A stretch of DNA of 64,000 nucleotides, taken from Cellulomonas sp. S1-8. Lineage in GTDB: Bacteria; Actinomycetota; Actinomycetes; Actinomycetales; Cellulomonadaceae. The stretch spans positions 2,046,001 to 2,110,000 of the forward strand of contig NZ_CP110806.1 in the NCBI RefSeq assembly GCF_026184235.1, given 5' to 3'. Within the stretch, counting starts at the first letter, position 1. Every line of letters starts with the position of its first letter. This document shows positions 1 to 7,025 of this stretch, in pieces. Below the pieces are notes generated by a model. That model was not told the DNA's origin, searched no databases, and was given only the letters and a program-made list of their open reading frames with translations. Made by a program: the position numbers and the translations under genes.

Positions 1-321
1 CCGCGTCCCGCGCGCCTGCTCGGCGATGTACTCGCGCTCCGCGAGCACGGGCCCCTCGTAGCGACGCACCGACTCCACGGTGACCCCCGCGGCGTCGGCG
101 ACCTCCCGCGCGGTGGCGCCGGCGCGGATCCGGGACTGGATCTCGCGCGGGCTCAGCGACCCCGCCTGCTCGGAGCGCAGCTGCTCCAGCTGCGGTCGGT
201 CGCGGCGCACGGCGGCCCGCAACGGGTCGTCGATGCGCAGGCGGAAGCGCTGCCCGTCGGGCGCGACCACGACGAGGTGCTCGCCGTCCTCGTGCAGACC
301 GACCAGCTCCAGCTCACCCAT
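1..321 (-). CDS. sepH: Septation protein SepH (DUF3071), N-terminal part
   Basis: The 107 visible codons encode a protein starting MGELELVGLHEDGEHLV and running off the left edge, so the C-terminal part is missing. A short beta-rich segment (about 1-30) is followed by a helix-turn-helix-like segment around residues 64-90 (key residues IRAGATAREVADAAGV). This layout is that of SepH, which in Streptomyces and mycobacteria binds FtsZ and promotes Z-ring assembly. The ATG has a good GGAGGT ribosome site 5 bases upstream. The missing C-terminus would carry the FtsZ-binding region, so that part is assumed from the family. Confidence 0.85.
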   Translation of the reverse strand, partial: MGELELVGLHEDGEHLVVVAPDGQRFRLRIDDPLRAAVRRDRPQLEQLRSEQAGSLSPREIQSRIRAGATAREVADAAGVTVESVRRYEGPVLAEREYIAEQARGTR

Positions 322-419
322 ACGACCTCCCCGGGCTCCAGGGTGGAGCCTGCCACCTCCGGGCCGTGAACGCGCGCACCCGGCCCGGTGTGCCGCCGGT
401 CGGGCTGCGGTGGGCCAGG

Positions 420-1073
420 ATGGGTGCCGTGCTGCCCGATCTGCCGATAGGACCGGTCCTGGAGGTGGCGGGGGTCTTCGTCGGGTCGATGTCCGGCGCC
501 CTCGCCGCCGTGCGCAAGCAGTTCGACGTGTTCGGCGTCCTGGTGCTGGCGTGGGCCGCGGGCCTCGGCGGGGGCGTGCTGCGCGACCTGCTCATCGGTG
601 CCGTCCCGCCCGTCGGCATCAGCGACGTCCGCCTCATGGCGGCGGCGCTCGCCGGTGGCCTGGTCATGTACTTCGGCCACCCGCGGCTCGAGCGGGCACG
701 CCGCTTCATCATCGTGCTCGACGCCGGCGCGCTCGCGCTGTTCAGCGTCGTCGGCACCGTGAAGGGCCTGGAGTACGGCACGACCGCCCTGGCCGCCGTC
801 GTGGTCGGCGTCCTGACGGGTGTCGGTGGCGGCATGCTGCGCGACCTGCTGACCGGCGAGGTCCCCGTCGTGCTCCACCAGCGCGAGCTCTACGCCGTGC
901 CCGCGCTGCTGGGCTCGGCAGCGACCGTCGGCCTGTGGCACCTGGGGTGGGCGGGTGCGGTGGGCCTGACGGCCGTCGCGGCCGGGATCTTCGCGCTGCG
1001 GCTCGTCGCGCTGCGCTTCCGGCTGACGGCCCCGGGGCCGTGGCGCGGCGGCAGGTCGTCCGGCAGCCGCTGA
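420..1073 (+). CDS. Trimeric intracellular cation channel (TRIC/UPF0126) family protein
   Basis: An inner-membrane protein of 217 residues from the ATG at 420. Two UPF0126 repeats are visible, each with the glycine-rich GxGGGxxRDLLxG signature (GLGGGVLRDLLIG near residues 48-60, GVGGGMLRDLLTG in the second half), giving about seven hydrophobic helices. Bacterial and archaeal TRIC homologues conduct K+ and other small ions; substrate here is inferred from family only. A GTG at 366 would add 18 residues rich in Arg and Pro that do not look like channel sequence, so the ATG at 420 is preferred, although neither start has a convincing ribosome site. Confidence 0.85.
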   Translation: MGAVLPDLPIGPVLEVAGVFVGSMSGALAAVRKQFDVFGVLVLAWAAGLGGGVLRDLLIGAVPPVGISDVRLMAAALAGGLVMYFGHPRLERARRFIIVLDAGALALFSVVGTVKGLEYGTTALAAVVVGVLTGVGGGMLRDLLTGEVPVVLHQRELYAVPALLGSAATVGLWHLGWAGAVGLTAVAAGIFALRLVALRFRLTAPGPWRGGRSSGSR

Positions 1074-1100
1074 CGGCACGGGCTGCGGCAGGATGAGCGC

Positions 1101-1982
1101 GTGAGCGTTCCCCCCGCACACCCCTCCGCCCCTCTGTCCGCCCACAGCGCCGCCGTGCCCGCGCTCGTGGCCGTCGCCCAGGAGGTCGCGCGCGCCGCGG
1201 GCAGCCTCGTGCGCGACGGCCGCCCCGCGGACCTCGGCGTGGCGGCCACCAAGTCGAGCGCGGTCGACGTCGTGACCGCCATGGACCTGGCCAGCGAGGA
1301 GCTCGTGCGCGCGATGCTGGCCCGGCTGCGCCCCGACGACGGGATCCTCGGCGAGGAGGGCGGCCACGAGCCGGGCACGTCGGGGGTGACCTGGGTGGTC
1401 GATCCCATCGACGGCACGGTGAACTACCTGTACGGCCTGCCGGCGTACGCGGTGAGCGTGGCGGCCGTCGTCGGCGAGCCCACGCCCGCGACGTGGACCG
1501 TGCTCGCCGGCTGCGTGCACGCCCCGGAGACGGGGGAGACGTGGACCGCCGGACGGGGGCGGGGGGCGACCCTGGACGGCCGTCGGCTGACGCTCGCGGA
1601 CGCACCCGCGCTGGACCGGTGCCTGCTCGGCACGGGGTTCGGGTACGTCGCCGAGCGCCGTCGGTCCCAGGCGCGTGTGCTCGCCGTGCTGCTGCCGCAG
1701 GTGCGTGACGTGCGTCGCATCGGTGCGGCCGCGATCGACCTGTGCCAGGTCGCCACGGGTCGCCTCGACCTCTACTACGAGCGTGGCCTGCAGCCGTGGG
1801 ACCTGGCGGCGGCGGCGCTCGTCGTCACCGAGGCCGGAGGCGTCGTGCGCGGCCTGCGCGGGCTCCCGGCGGGCCCCGACATGGTCGTCGCGGGGTCGGC
1901 CGAGCGGGTCGCGGAGCTGGTCACGAAGCTGGAGGAGCTGGGGGCCGACGACCCCGACCCACCGGGTGACGACGTCGGGTGA
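1101..1982 (+). CDS. Inositol monophosphatase family protein
   Basis: A 293-residue Mg2+-dependent phosphatase of the inositol monophosphatase fold. Metal-binding motifs are present in order: GEEGG, then DPIDGTVNYLYG, and near the C-terminus WDLAAAALVVTEAGG. Family substrates include inositol phosphates, fructose-1,6-bisphosphate, PAP and histidinol phosphate, and the sequence alone does not separate these. The GTG start follows a CAGGAT box (1089-1094) by six bases with no ribosome site, which suggests a leaderless transcript. Confidence 0.88.
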   Translation: MSVPPAHPSAPLSAHSAAVPALVAVAQEVARAAGSLVRDGRPADLGVAATKSSAVDVVTAMDLASEELVRAMLARLRPDDGILGEEGGHEPGTSGVTWVVDPIDGTVNYLYGLPAYAVSVAAVVGEPTPATWTVLAGCVHAPETGETWTAGRGRGATLDGRRLTLADAPALDRCLLGTGFGYVAERRRSQARVLAVLLPQVRDVRRIGAAAIDLCQVATGRLDLYYERGLQPWDLAAAALVVTEAGGVVRGLRGLPAGPDMVVAGSAERVAELVTKLEELGADDPDPPGDDVG

Positions 1983-2189
1983 GACGGGCGCCTCACACCC
2001 GCGGTGCACCGTGCTGACCTGCACAGATGCCGTGAACCGAGGTGCCGCTCGCCACGGCTGCCCAGATGGGCACGTGTCCGTGTTCGCATCCGTGCCCGCG
2101 GTGATGCACAATCCGTCCGCGCGGGGGAACAAAACGCTGGCGTGGCGCATTGATCCCGCGTACCACGACCAACTGCTGCAGAAGACGGA

Positions 2190-2204
2190 GTGTGACGCTC
2201 ACAC
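2190..2204 (+). promoter_or_regulatory. Small hairpin between GGAG and the DUF4193 start codon
   Basis: GTGTGA-CGC-TCACAC forms a 6-bp stem with a 3-base loop ending on the base before the ATG. The only Shine-Dalgarno-like GGAG (2187-2190) is 14 bases from the start codon; folding of this stem would bring the two closer. A protein-binding palindrome is an alternative reading. Confidence 0.4.
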
Positions 2205-2504
2205 ATGGCAACCGACTACGACGCCCCGCGCAAGACCGAGGAGGACCTGAGCGAGGACTCGCTCCAGGAGCTCCAGGCTCGGCGCTCCGACAAGAACTCG
2301 GGCGTGGTGGACGAGGACGAGACGGAGGCCGCCGAGGGGTTCGAACTCCCCGGCGCCGACCTGTCCGGCGAGGAGCTCTCCGTCCGCGTCCTTCCCCGCC
2401 AGGCTGACGAGTTCACGTGCTCGAAGTGCTTCCTGGTGCATCACCGCAGCCAGCTCGCCTACGAGCGCGACAGCCAGCCCGTGTGCTCGGAGTGCGCGGC
2501 CTGA
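2205..2504 (+). CDS. DUF4193 family zinc-ribbon-like protein
   Basis: A 99-residue acidic protein starting MATDYDAPRK, typical of the actinobacterial DUF4193 family. The first two thirds are rich in Asp/Glu; the C-terminus carries CSKCFLVHHRSQLAYERD then CSEC, two CxxC knuckles that would hold one zinc ion. No function is established for the family. It lies convergent with the DUF3093 gene, in the conserved order DUF4193, DUF3093, dut, DUF3710 seen in many actinobacteria. The start is fixed by the family's conserved N-terminus. Confidence 0.9.
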   Translation: MATDYDAPRKTEEDLSEDSLQELQARRSDKNSGVVDEDETEAAEGFELPGADLSGEELSVRVLPRQADEFTCSKCFLVHHRSQLAYERDSQPVCSECAA

Positions 2505-2522
2505 CCCGATTCACCACCCGAC

Positions 2523-2552
2523 CGGCCGGTCACCCTTCGGGGTGCCCGGCCG
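2523..2552. terminator. Bidirectional hairpin terminator with TTCG loop
   Basis: Left arm 2523-2535, loop TTCG 2536-2539, right arm 2540-2552: a 13-bp stem with one T/C mismatch. It sits between the convergent DUF4193 and DUF3093 genes and overlaps the 3' end of the latter. No U tract follows, as is common in high-GC actinobacteria. Confidence 0.7.
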
Positions 2553-3081
2553 TCGTCGTCCCCGGGGGGGCCGCAGGCGTCCCGCCGAGCGCCGCCACCA
2601 GCGCGTCGGGCTGACGCGTCGAGACGATCCAGTAGGGCGTGGGGTCCTGCGGGTCGCGCACCTCGAGGCGGACCGCGGTGCCGATCCACGACCGCAGGCA
2701 GGCGTAGGCCCGCGCGTCGAGGGCCGGGCCGAGCTCGGTGCGCAGCGCGGCGCGGTCGAGCACCCGCGGCTCGGCGAGCAGGCGCACCGGGATCCGGGCG
2801 GTGCCGGCGCGCAGGGTGCCGCGCTCGACCTCGACGAGCGGCGTCGTGAGGACCGCGGCCGCCAGGCCGCCCAGCAGCGTCAGGACGCCGACGACGATCG
2901 CGAGCAGGTGGTCGACCGGGACGAAGGCCACGGCCAGCACCGCCGCGAACGCCACGACGCCGCCCCACCCGAGCGGACCGGGCCACAGCCGCTCCCGGAA
3001 GCCCGGCCGGCCACGCGCCGCGGCCGGCCGCGTTGGCGTCGTCGGTGCGGGGGACGTCGCGGGGTCGGGTGTCGCGGTCAT
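2530..3081 (-). CDS. DUF3093 domain-containing membrane protein
   Basis: A 183-residue protein with a Pro/Thr-rich N-terminal tail, two hydrophobic helices (about residues 38-56 and 60-80) and a C-terminal cytoplasmic-type domain containing [22 protein letters not shown], a pattern typical of DUF3093. Function unknown. The ATG is preceded by GGAGG at good spacing. It is divergent from dut. Confidence 0.87.
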   Translation of the reverse strand: MTATPDPATSPAPTTPTRPAAARGRPGFRERLWPGPLGWGGVVAFAAVLAVAFVPVDHLLAIVVGVLTLLGGLAAAVLTTPLVEVERGTLRAGTARIPVRLLAEPRVLDRAALRTELGPALDARAYACLRSWIGTAVRLEVRDPQDPTPYWIVSTRQPDALVAALGGTPAAPPGTTTAGHPEG

Positions 3082-3154
3082 GCCTCCAGGATGTCATCCC
3101 GCCCGTGCCGCCACCGGTCCCCGACGCCCGCCGGGCGCGGTAGGGTCGGCCCCC

Positions 3155-3661
3155 GTGACAGCGACCAGCCCTCCCGGCCCGGACGACGCCGACGTCGGCG
3201 TGCAGGTGCTGCTGCAGCGGCTCGACGCCGGCCTGCCGGCCCCCGCGTACGCGCACCCCGGTGACGCAGGTGCCGACCTCGTCGCGCGCGTGGACGTCAC
3301 GCTGGCCCCGGGCGAGCGTGCCACCGTGCCCACGGGCGTGGCGATCGCGCTCCCCCCGGGGCACGTGGGGCTCGTCCACCCGCGCTCCGGGCTCGCGGCG
3401 CGGCACGGCCTGACGGTCGTCAACGCGCCCGGCACGGTCGACGCGGGGTACCGGGGCGAGATCGCGGTGACGCTGCTCAACACCGACCGCGAGCACGCGA
3501 TCGAGCTGCGGCGCGGCGACCGCATCGCCCAGCTCGTCGTGCAGCGCGTCGAGCACGCGCTGTTCGTCGAGGTCGACGCGCTGCCGGACTCGGTCCGCGG
3601 CGCGGGCGGCTTCGGTTCCAGCGGCGGCTGGACGGCCGCCGCGGACGCGTCCAGGACGTGA
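3155..3661 (+). CDS. dut: dUTP diphosphatase (dUTPase)
   Basis: A 168-residue trimeric dUTPase that hydrolyses dUTP to dUMP and PPi, keeping uracil out of DNA and supplying dTMP synthesis. The five family motifs are present: [10 protein letters not shown] (motif 1), [11 protein letters not shown] (motif 2), [15 protein letters not shown] (motif 3, uracil pocket), RGDRIAQLV (motif 4), and the C-terminal Gly/Ser-rich [11 protein letters not shown] (motif 5). The GTG start is eight bases after a TAGGGT box (3141-3146) with no ribosome site, so the mRNA is probably leaderless. Confidence 0.96.
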   Translation: MTATSPPGPDDADVGVQVLLQRLDAGLPAPAYAHPGDAGADLVARVDVTLAPGERATVPTGVAIALPPGHVGLVHPRSGLAARHGLTVVNAPGTVDAGYRGEIAVTLLNTDREHAIELRRGDRIAQLVVQRVEHALFVEVDALPDSVRGAGGFGSSGGWTAAADASRT

Positions 3662-3777
3662 CCGTCACCCGGCCGCGCGCCGGGGGCGGAACTACTGTCG
3701 TCGTGGGGGACGTTGTACGTCATGGGGTCGCAGGTGTGAGGACGAGGGCGCGCAGGCGCCGGTCGGAGGAAGTGAAC

Positions 3778-4494
3778 GTGGGTCTGTTCCGCCGTGGCGC
3801 CAAGGAGGCCGGTGCGCTCGACGCACCCGCCGACGCCCCCGCCGACGAGCCGCAGGACGGCACCACCACGCCGCAGGTCGGGCCTGACGTGCGCGGGCCG
3901 TGGGACGCCGACGCGGCGTACCCGGAGGCGCAGCGCGTCGACCTGGGCTCGATCCACCTGCCGTCGGTCGACGGCATGGAGGTGCGGCTCGAGGTCGACA
4001 AGGCGACCAACGTCGTGTCGGCCGTCGCCGTCCTGCTCGAGGGGTCGTCGTTGCAGCTGCAGGCCTTCGCCGCACCGCGCACCGACGGGATCTGGGACGA
4101 GATCCGCGAGGAGATCGCCGCGTCCATCACGCAGCAGGGCGGCACCGTGGACGACCTGCCCGGGCCCTTCGGTCGTGAGCTGCTCGCGCGGCTGCCCGTG
4201 CGCACGCCCGAGGGCCGGACCGGGCACCGTCCGGCGCGGTTCATCGGCAGCGACGGTCCGCGCTGGTTCCTGCGCGGCGTCCTGACCGGGCGTGCCGCCG
4301 TCGAGCCCGACGCGGCCGGCACCCTGGAGAACCTGTTCGGCCAGGTCGTGGTGGCACGGGGGACCGACGCCCGCCCGCCGCGCGACCTGCTGCCGCTGCG
4401 GCTGCCGGAGGGCGCGACGCCGACGCCCGCCGCGCCCGTGGCACCCCAGTTCGCGCCCCCGGAGCGCGGACCGGAGATCACGGAGATCGGATGA
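3778..4494 (+). CDS. DUF3710 domain-containing protein
   Basis: A 238-residue soluble protein. Starts MGLFRRGAKEAG, has an acidic Ala/Pro-rich linker, then a conserved core containing RGPWDADAAYP, DLGSIHLPSVDGMEVRLEVD and GPRWFLRGVLTG, which mark DUF3710. The GTG at 3778 was chosen because GGAGGA (3765-3770) lies 7 bases upstream. Function is unknown; the gene overlaps the downstream OB-fold gene by four bases (ATGA), so the two are translationally coupled. Confidence 0.9.
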   Translation: MGLFRRGAKEAGALDAPADAPADEPQDGTTTPQVGPDVRGPWDADAAYPEAQRVDLGSIHLPSVDGMEVRLEVDKATNVVSAVAVLLEGSSLQLQAFAAPRTDGIWDEIREEIAASITQQGGTVDDLPGPFGRELLARLPVRTPEGRTGHRPARFIGSDGPRWFLRGVLTGRAAVEPDAAGTLENLFGQVVVARGTDARPPRDLLPLRLPEGATPTPAAPVAPQFAPPERGPEITEIG

Positions 4495-4859
4495 CGTTCA
4501 CCGACCGCGTGCGCAAGGTGCTCGCCTCCCAGGCGGAGATCGAGGCCGACGAGGAGCGCGCCGACGCGTTGCGCGTCCCCGGGTGCTGCCCGGTCGACGC
4601 GTTGCCGCACCGCGCCCGGGCCAGCGTGTCCGGCGTGCTGCGCTCGGTGACGCTGCGCCCCCGCGACGGGGTCCCGGCGATCGAGGCCGAGCTCTACGAC
4701 GGCTCCGGCACGCTCGACCTGGTGTGGCTGGGACGTCGCCAGATCGCCGGCGTCGAGCCGGGCCGTCGGCTGAAGGTCGACGGCATGGTGTGCATGGTCG
4801 CCGGCCGTCGCACGGTGTTCAACCCGCGCTACGAGCTGCGCGCACGACCAGGGGAGTGA
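4491..4859 (+). CDS. OB-fold nucleic-acid-binding protein
   Basis: A 122-residue protein. An N-terminal helical stretch (1-28) is followed by an OB-fold with the pattern ASVSGVLRSVTLRP, EAELYDGSGTLDLVWLGRRQIAGVEPGRRLKVDGMV. This is the OB-fold found next to DUF3710 and DUF3159 in actinobacteria, distantly like RecG/tRNA-synthetase anticodon OB domains. Ligand unknown; DNA or RNA binding is inferred from the fold. ATGA overlap with the upstream gene. Confidence 0.85.
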   Translation: MTFTDRVRKVLASQAEIEADEERADALRVPGCCPVDALPHRARASVSGVLRSVTLRPRDGVPAIEAELYDGSGTLDLVWLGRRQIAGVEPGRRLKVDGMVCMVAGRRTVFNPRYELRARPGE

Positions 4860-4863
4860 GCTG

Positions 4864-5640
4864 ATGAGCGAGTCGACGGGCGAGCGGTCCGCCGCACCGG
4901 GCGACGACGAGCCGGTCGTGCTGGATGCCGTCGACGACGTCGTCCCTCCCGAGGAGGGCGGTGCGCGCGGCCTGCGCTCGATCACCGCCGACGAGTTCTC
5001 CGCCGCCGACGCGGTCGGCGGCGTGCGAGGCATCATCGAGGCGGTCGCCCCCGGCCTGCTGTTCGTCGTCGTGTACATCGCGGCCGGCCAGCAGCTGCAG
5101 CCCGCGCTCATCGCGGCGTCCGCGGCCGCCGTCGTGGCCGTCGTGGCCCGGCTCGTGCAGCGCACCCCGGTCACCCAGGCGTTCTCCGGTGTCCTGGGCG
5201 TCGGCATCGGCGTGCTGTGGGCGTGGCGCACGGGCGACGCGAGCGACTACTTCGCCTACGGGCTGCTCGTCAACGCGGCGTACCTGGTCGGCACGCTGGT
5301 CTCCGTGGTCGTCGGCTGGCCGCTCGTCGGGCTCGTCGTCGGCATGTTCAGCGGCCGCGGGCCGCTCGGCGGGGGACCGTGGTCGGCGGCCGTCGAGTGG
5401 CGCGCCGACCCCGCGCTGCGCCGCCGGTACTCGCTGGCGACCTGGCCGTGGGTCGCGATGTTCGGGCTGCGCCTGCTGGTCCAGCTGCCGCTGTTCCTGT
5501 CCGACGAGGTCGTCTGGCTCGGCACGGCGAAGCTCGCGATGGGCCTGCCGCTGACCGCCGTCACGCTGTGGCTCAGCTGGATGCTGGTCCGCGGGTCAGG
5601 AGCCGCTCGAGAGCCTTCTGGTCCACCTCGCTCCCCGTGA
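4864..5640 (+). CDS. DUF3159 domain-containing membrane protein
   Basis: A 258-residue polytopic membrane protein with an acidic N-terminal tail (about 60 residues) followed by five to six hydrophobic helices; motifs include GGVRGIIEAVAPGLLFVVVYI and the WRADPALRRRYSLATWPW loop typical of DUF3159. Function unknown. Its last 68 bases overlap, on the opposite strand, the 3' end of the RCK gene at 5573-6247, so the final 22 residues are encoded in shared DNA. Confidence 0.87.
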   Translation: MSESTGERSAAPGDDEPVVLDAVDDVVPPEEGGARGLRSITADEFSAADAVGGVRGIIEAVAPGLLFVVVYIAAGQQLQPALIAASAAAVVAVVARLVQRTPVTQAFSGVLGVGIGVLWAWRTGDASDYFAYGLLVNAAYLVGTLVSVVVGWPLVGLVVGMFSGRGPLGGGPWSAAVEWRADPALRRRYSLATWPWVAMFGLRLLVQLPLFLSDEVVWLGTAKLAMGLPLTAVTLWLSWMLVRGSGAAREPSGPPRSP

Positions 5641-6247
5641 CGAACAGCAGCTCGTCGCGTCCTTCGAGGGTGTCGTCCGGGCTGGGCGGGATGGGGCGCC
5701 GGTCGCGCACGATGCACGCGAGGACCGTGTCGGTGGGCCACTCGACCTGACCGATCCGGACGCCCGCGAGGGGCGAGTGCTCCGGCAGGGTGAGCTCGAG
5801 GATGTCGGCCTTCGACTGGTGGAACGTGAAGATCCGCACCAGGTCCCCGACGGCCACGGCCTCCTCGACCATCGCCGTCATGATCCGGGGCGTCGAGACC
5901 GCGACGTCGACACCCCACGCGGCGTCGAACATCCACTCGTTCTTCGGGTTGTTGACGCGCGCGACCGTGCGCGGCACGCCGAACTCCGTCTTGGCGAGCA
6001 GCGAGACCACGAGGTTCGCCTTGTCGTCGCCCGTCGCCGCGACCATGACGTCGCACTCGTCGGCGCGCACCTCGCGCAGCGTGGGCAGCTCGCACGCGTC
6101 GGCGAGCAGCCAGTCCGCGTCGGCGACCTGGGCGACCCGCATCGCGGACGGCTGCCGGTCGATCAGGGTGACCTCGTGGTCGTGCGCGAGGAGCTCGCGC
6201 GCGATGGACCGGCCCACCGACCCGGCCCCGGCGATGACGACCCTCAT
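5573..6247 (-). CDS. TrkA family potassium uptake regulator (second RCK protein)
   Basis: A 224-residue RCK protein. N-terminal Rossmann domain with nucleotide-binding VIAGAGSVGRSIARELL and acidic VTLIDRQ; VAATGDDKANLVVSLLAK follows; RCK_C domain from about residue 130. Family members bind NAD(H), ATP/ADP or c-di-AMP and gate K+ transporters. Its ATG overlaps the stop of the other RCK gene (ATGA), so they form a two-gene operon, as ceoC/ceoB do in other actinobacteria. It lies convergent with DUF3159 and overlaps it by 68 bases. Confidence 0.92.
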   Translation of the reverse strand: MRVVIAGAGSVGRSIARELLAHDHEVTLIDRQPSAMRVAQVADADWLLADACELPTLREVRADECDVMVAATGDDKANLVVSLLAKTEFGVPRTVARVNNPKNEWMFDAAWGVDVAVSTPRIMTAMVEEAVAVGDLVRIFTFHQSKADILELTLPEHSPLAGVRIGQVEWPTDTVLACIVRDRRPIPPSPDDTLEGRDELLFVTGSEVDQKALERLLTRGPASS

Positions 6248-6909
6248 GCGGTCACCGCCGGAGGTGCCGTCAGGACGCGTTCGACCGCGGGTGCGTCGTC
6301 GACGCGCAGCAGCAGGTGCACGGTGTCGTTCTCCTGCAGGACCGCGCCCTCGGTGGGCAGCAGCGCGTCGCCGTAGCGGGTGACGTAGGCGACACGCGCG
6401 CCGCTCGCGTCCTCGAGCGCGTGCAGCGGCCTGCCCGCCCACGCGGGGTGCACGTCCACCTGCGCGAGCTGGATCTTGCCCGAGGCGTCGCGGTGCTCGT
6501 CGGTCATGCCCATGGGGAGCATGCGACGCAGCACCTGGTCCGCGGTCCACCGCACCGTCGCCACGGTGGGGATGCCGAGGCGCTGGTAGATCTCGGCGCG
6601 GTGCGGGTCGTAGATGCGCGCGACGACGTTCTCGACGCCGAACGTCTCACGGACGACGCGCGCCGCGAGGATGTTCGAGTTGTCGCCGTCGGACACCGCC
6701 GCGAACGCGTACGACTCGTCGATCCCCGCGGTGCGCAGGGTGTCGCGGTCGAAGCCGAGACCGGTGACCTTGTTGCCGGAGAACCCGGCGTCGAGCCGGC
6801 GGAACGCGTCCGGGTACTGGTCGATCACGGCGACGGAGTGACCGCGGGACTCCAGGGACTGCGCCAGGGTCGCCCCGACGCGTCCGCATCCCATGATGAC
6901 GAAGTGCAC
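6244..6909 (-). CDS. TrkA family potassium uptake regulator (first RCK protein)
   Basis: A 221-residue RCK protein starting MHFVIMGCGRVGATLAQSL, a canonical GxGxxG dinucleotide site, with AVIDQYPDAF for the ribose contact, and a C-terminal RCK_C domain (about residues 140-215). It probably forms mixed rings with the RCK protein downstream to control a K+ transporter. The start is GTG, eight bases after TAGCGT (6918-6923), with no ribosome site: a likely leaderless transcript. Divergent from the KimA-like transporter across 116 bases. Confidence 0.92.
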   Translation of the reverse strand: MHFVIMGCGRVGATLAQSLESRGHSVAVIDQYPDAFRRLDAGFSGNKVTGLGFDRDTLRTAGIDESYAFAAVSDGDNSNILAARVVRETFGVENVVARIYDPHRAEIYQRLGIPTVATVRWTADQVLRRMLPMGMTDEHRDASGKIQLAQVDVHPAWAGRPLHALEDASGARVAYVTRYGDALLPTEGAVLQENDTVHLLLRVDDAPAVERVLTAPPAVTA

Positions 6910-7025
6910 AGCCGGTCACGCTATACCCCGACGGCGGTCCCGCACAGCGCGCGGACGCCCCGTCGGCAGGACCGCGCGGCCCGGGGTGTATCAGCGACGT
7001 CCGAGCAGGCATACGATCGCTGATC

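Noticed and set aside
6910..7025. Possible c-di-AMP (ydaO) or K+ riboswitch before the KimA-like gene
   Set aside because: The gap is only 116 bases and the -10 box puts the transcript start at the GTG, leaving no leader for a riboswitch.
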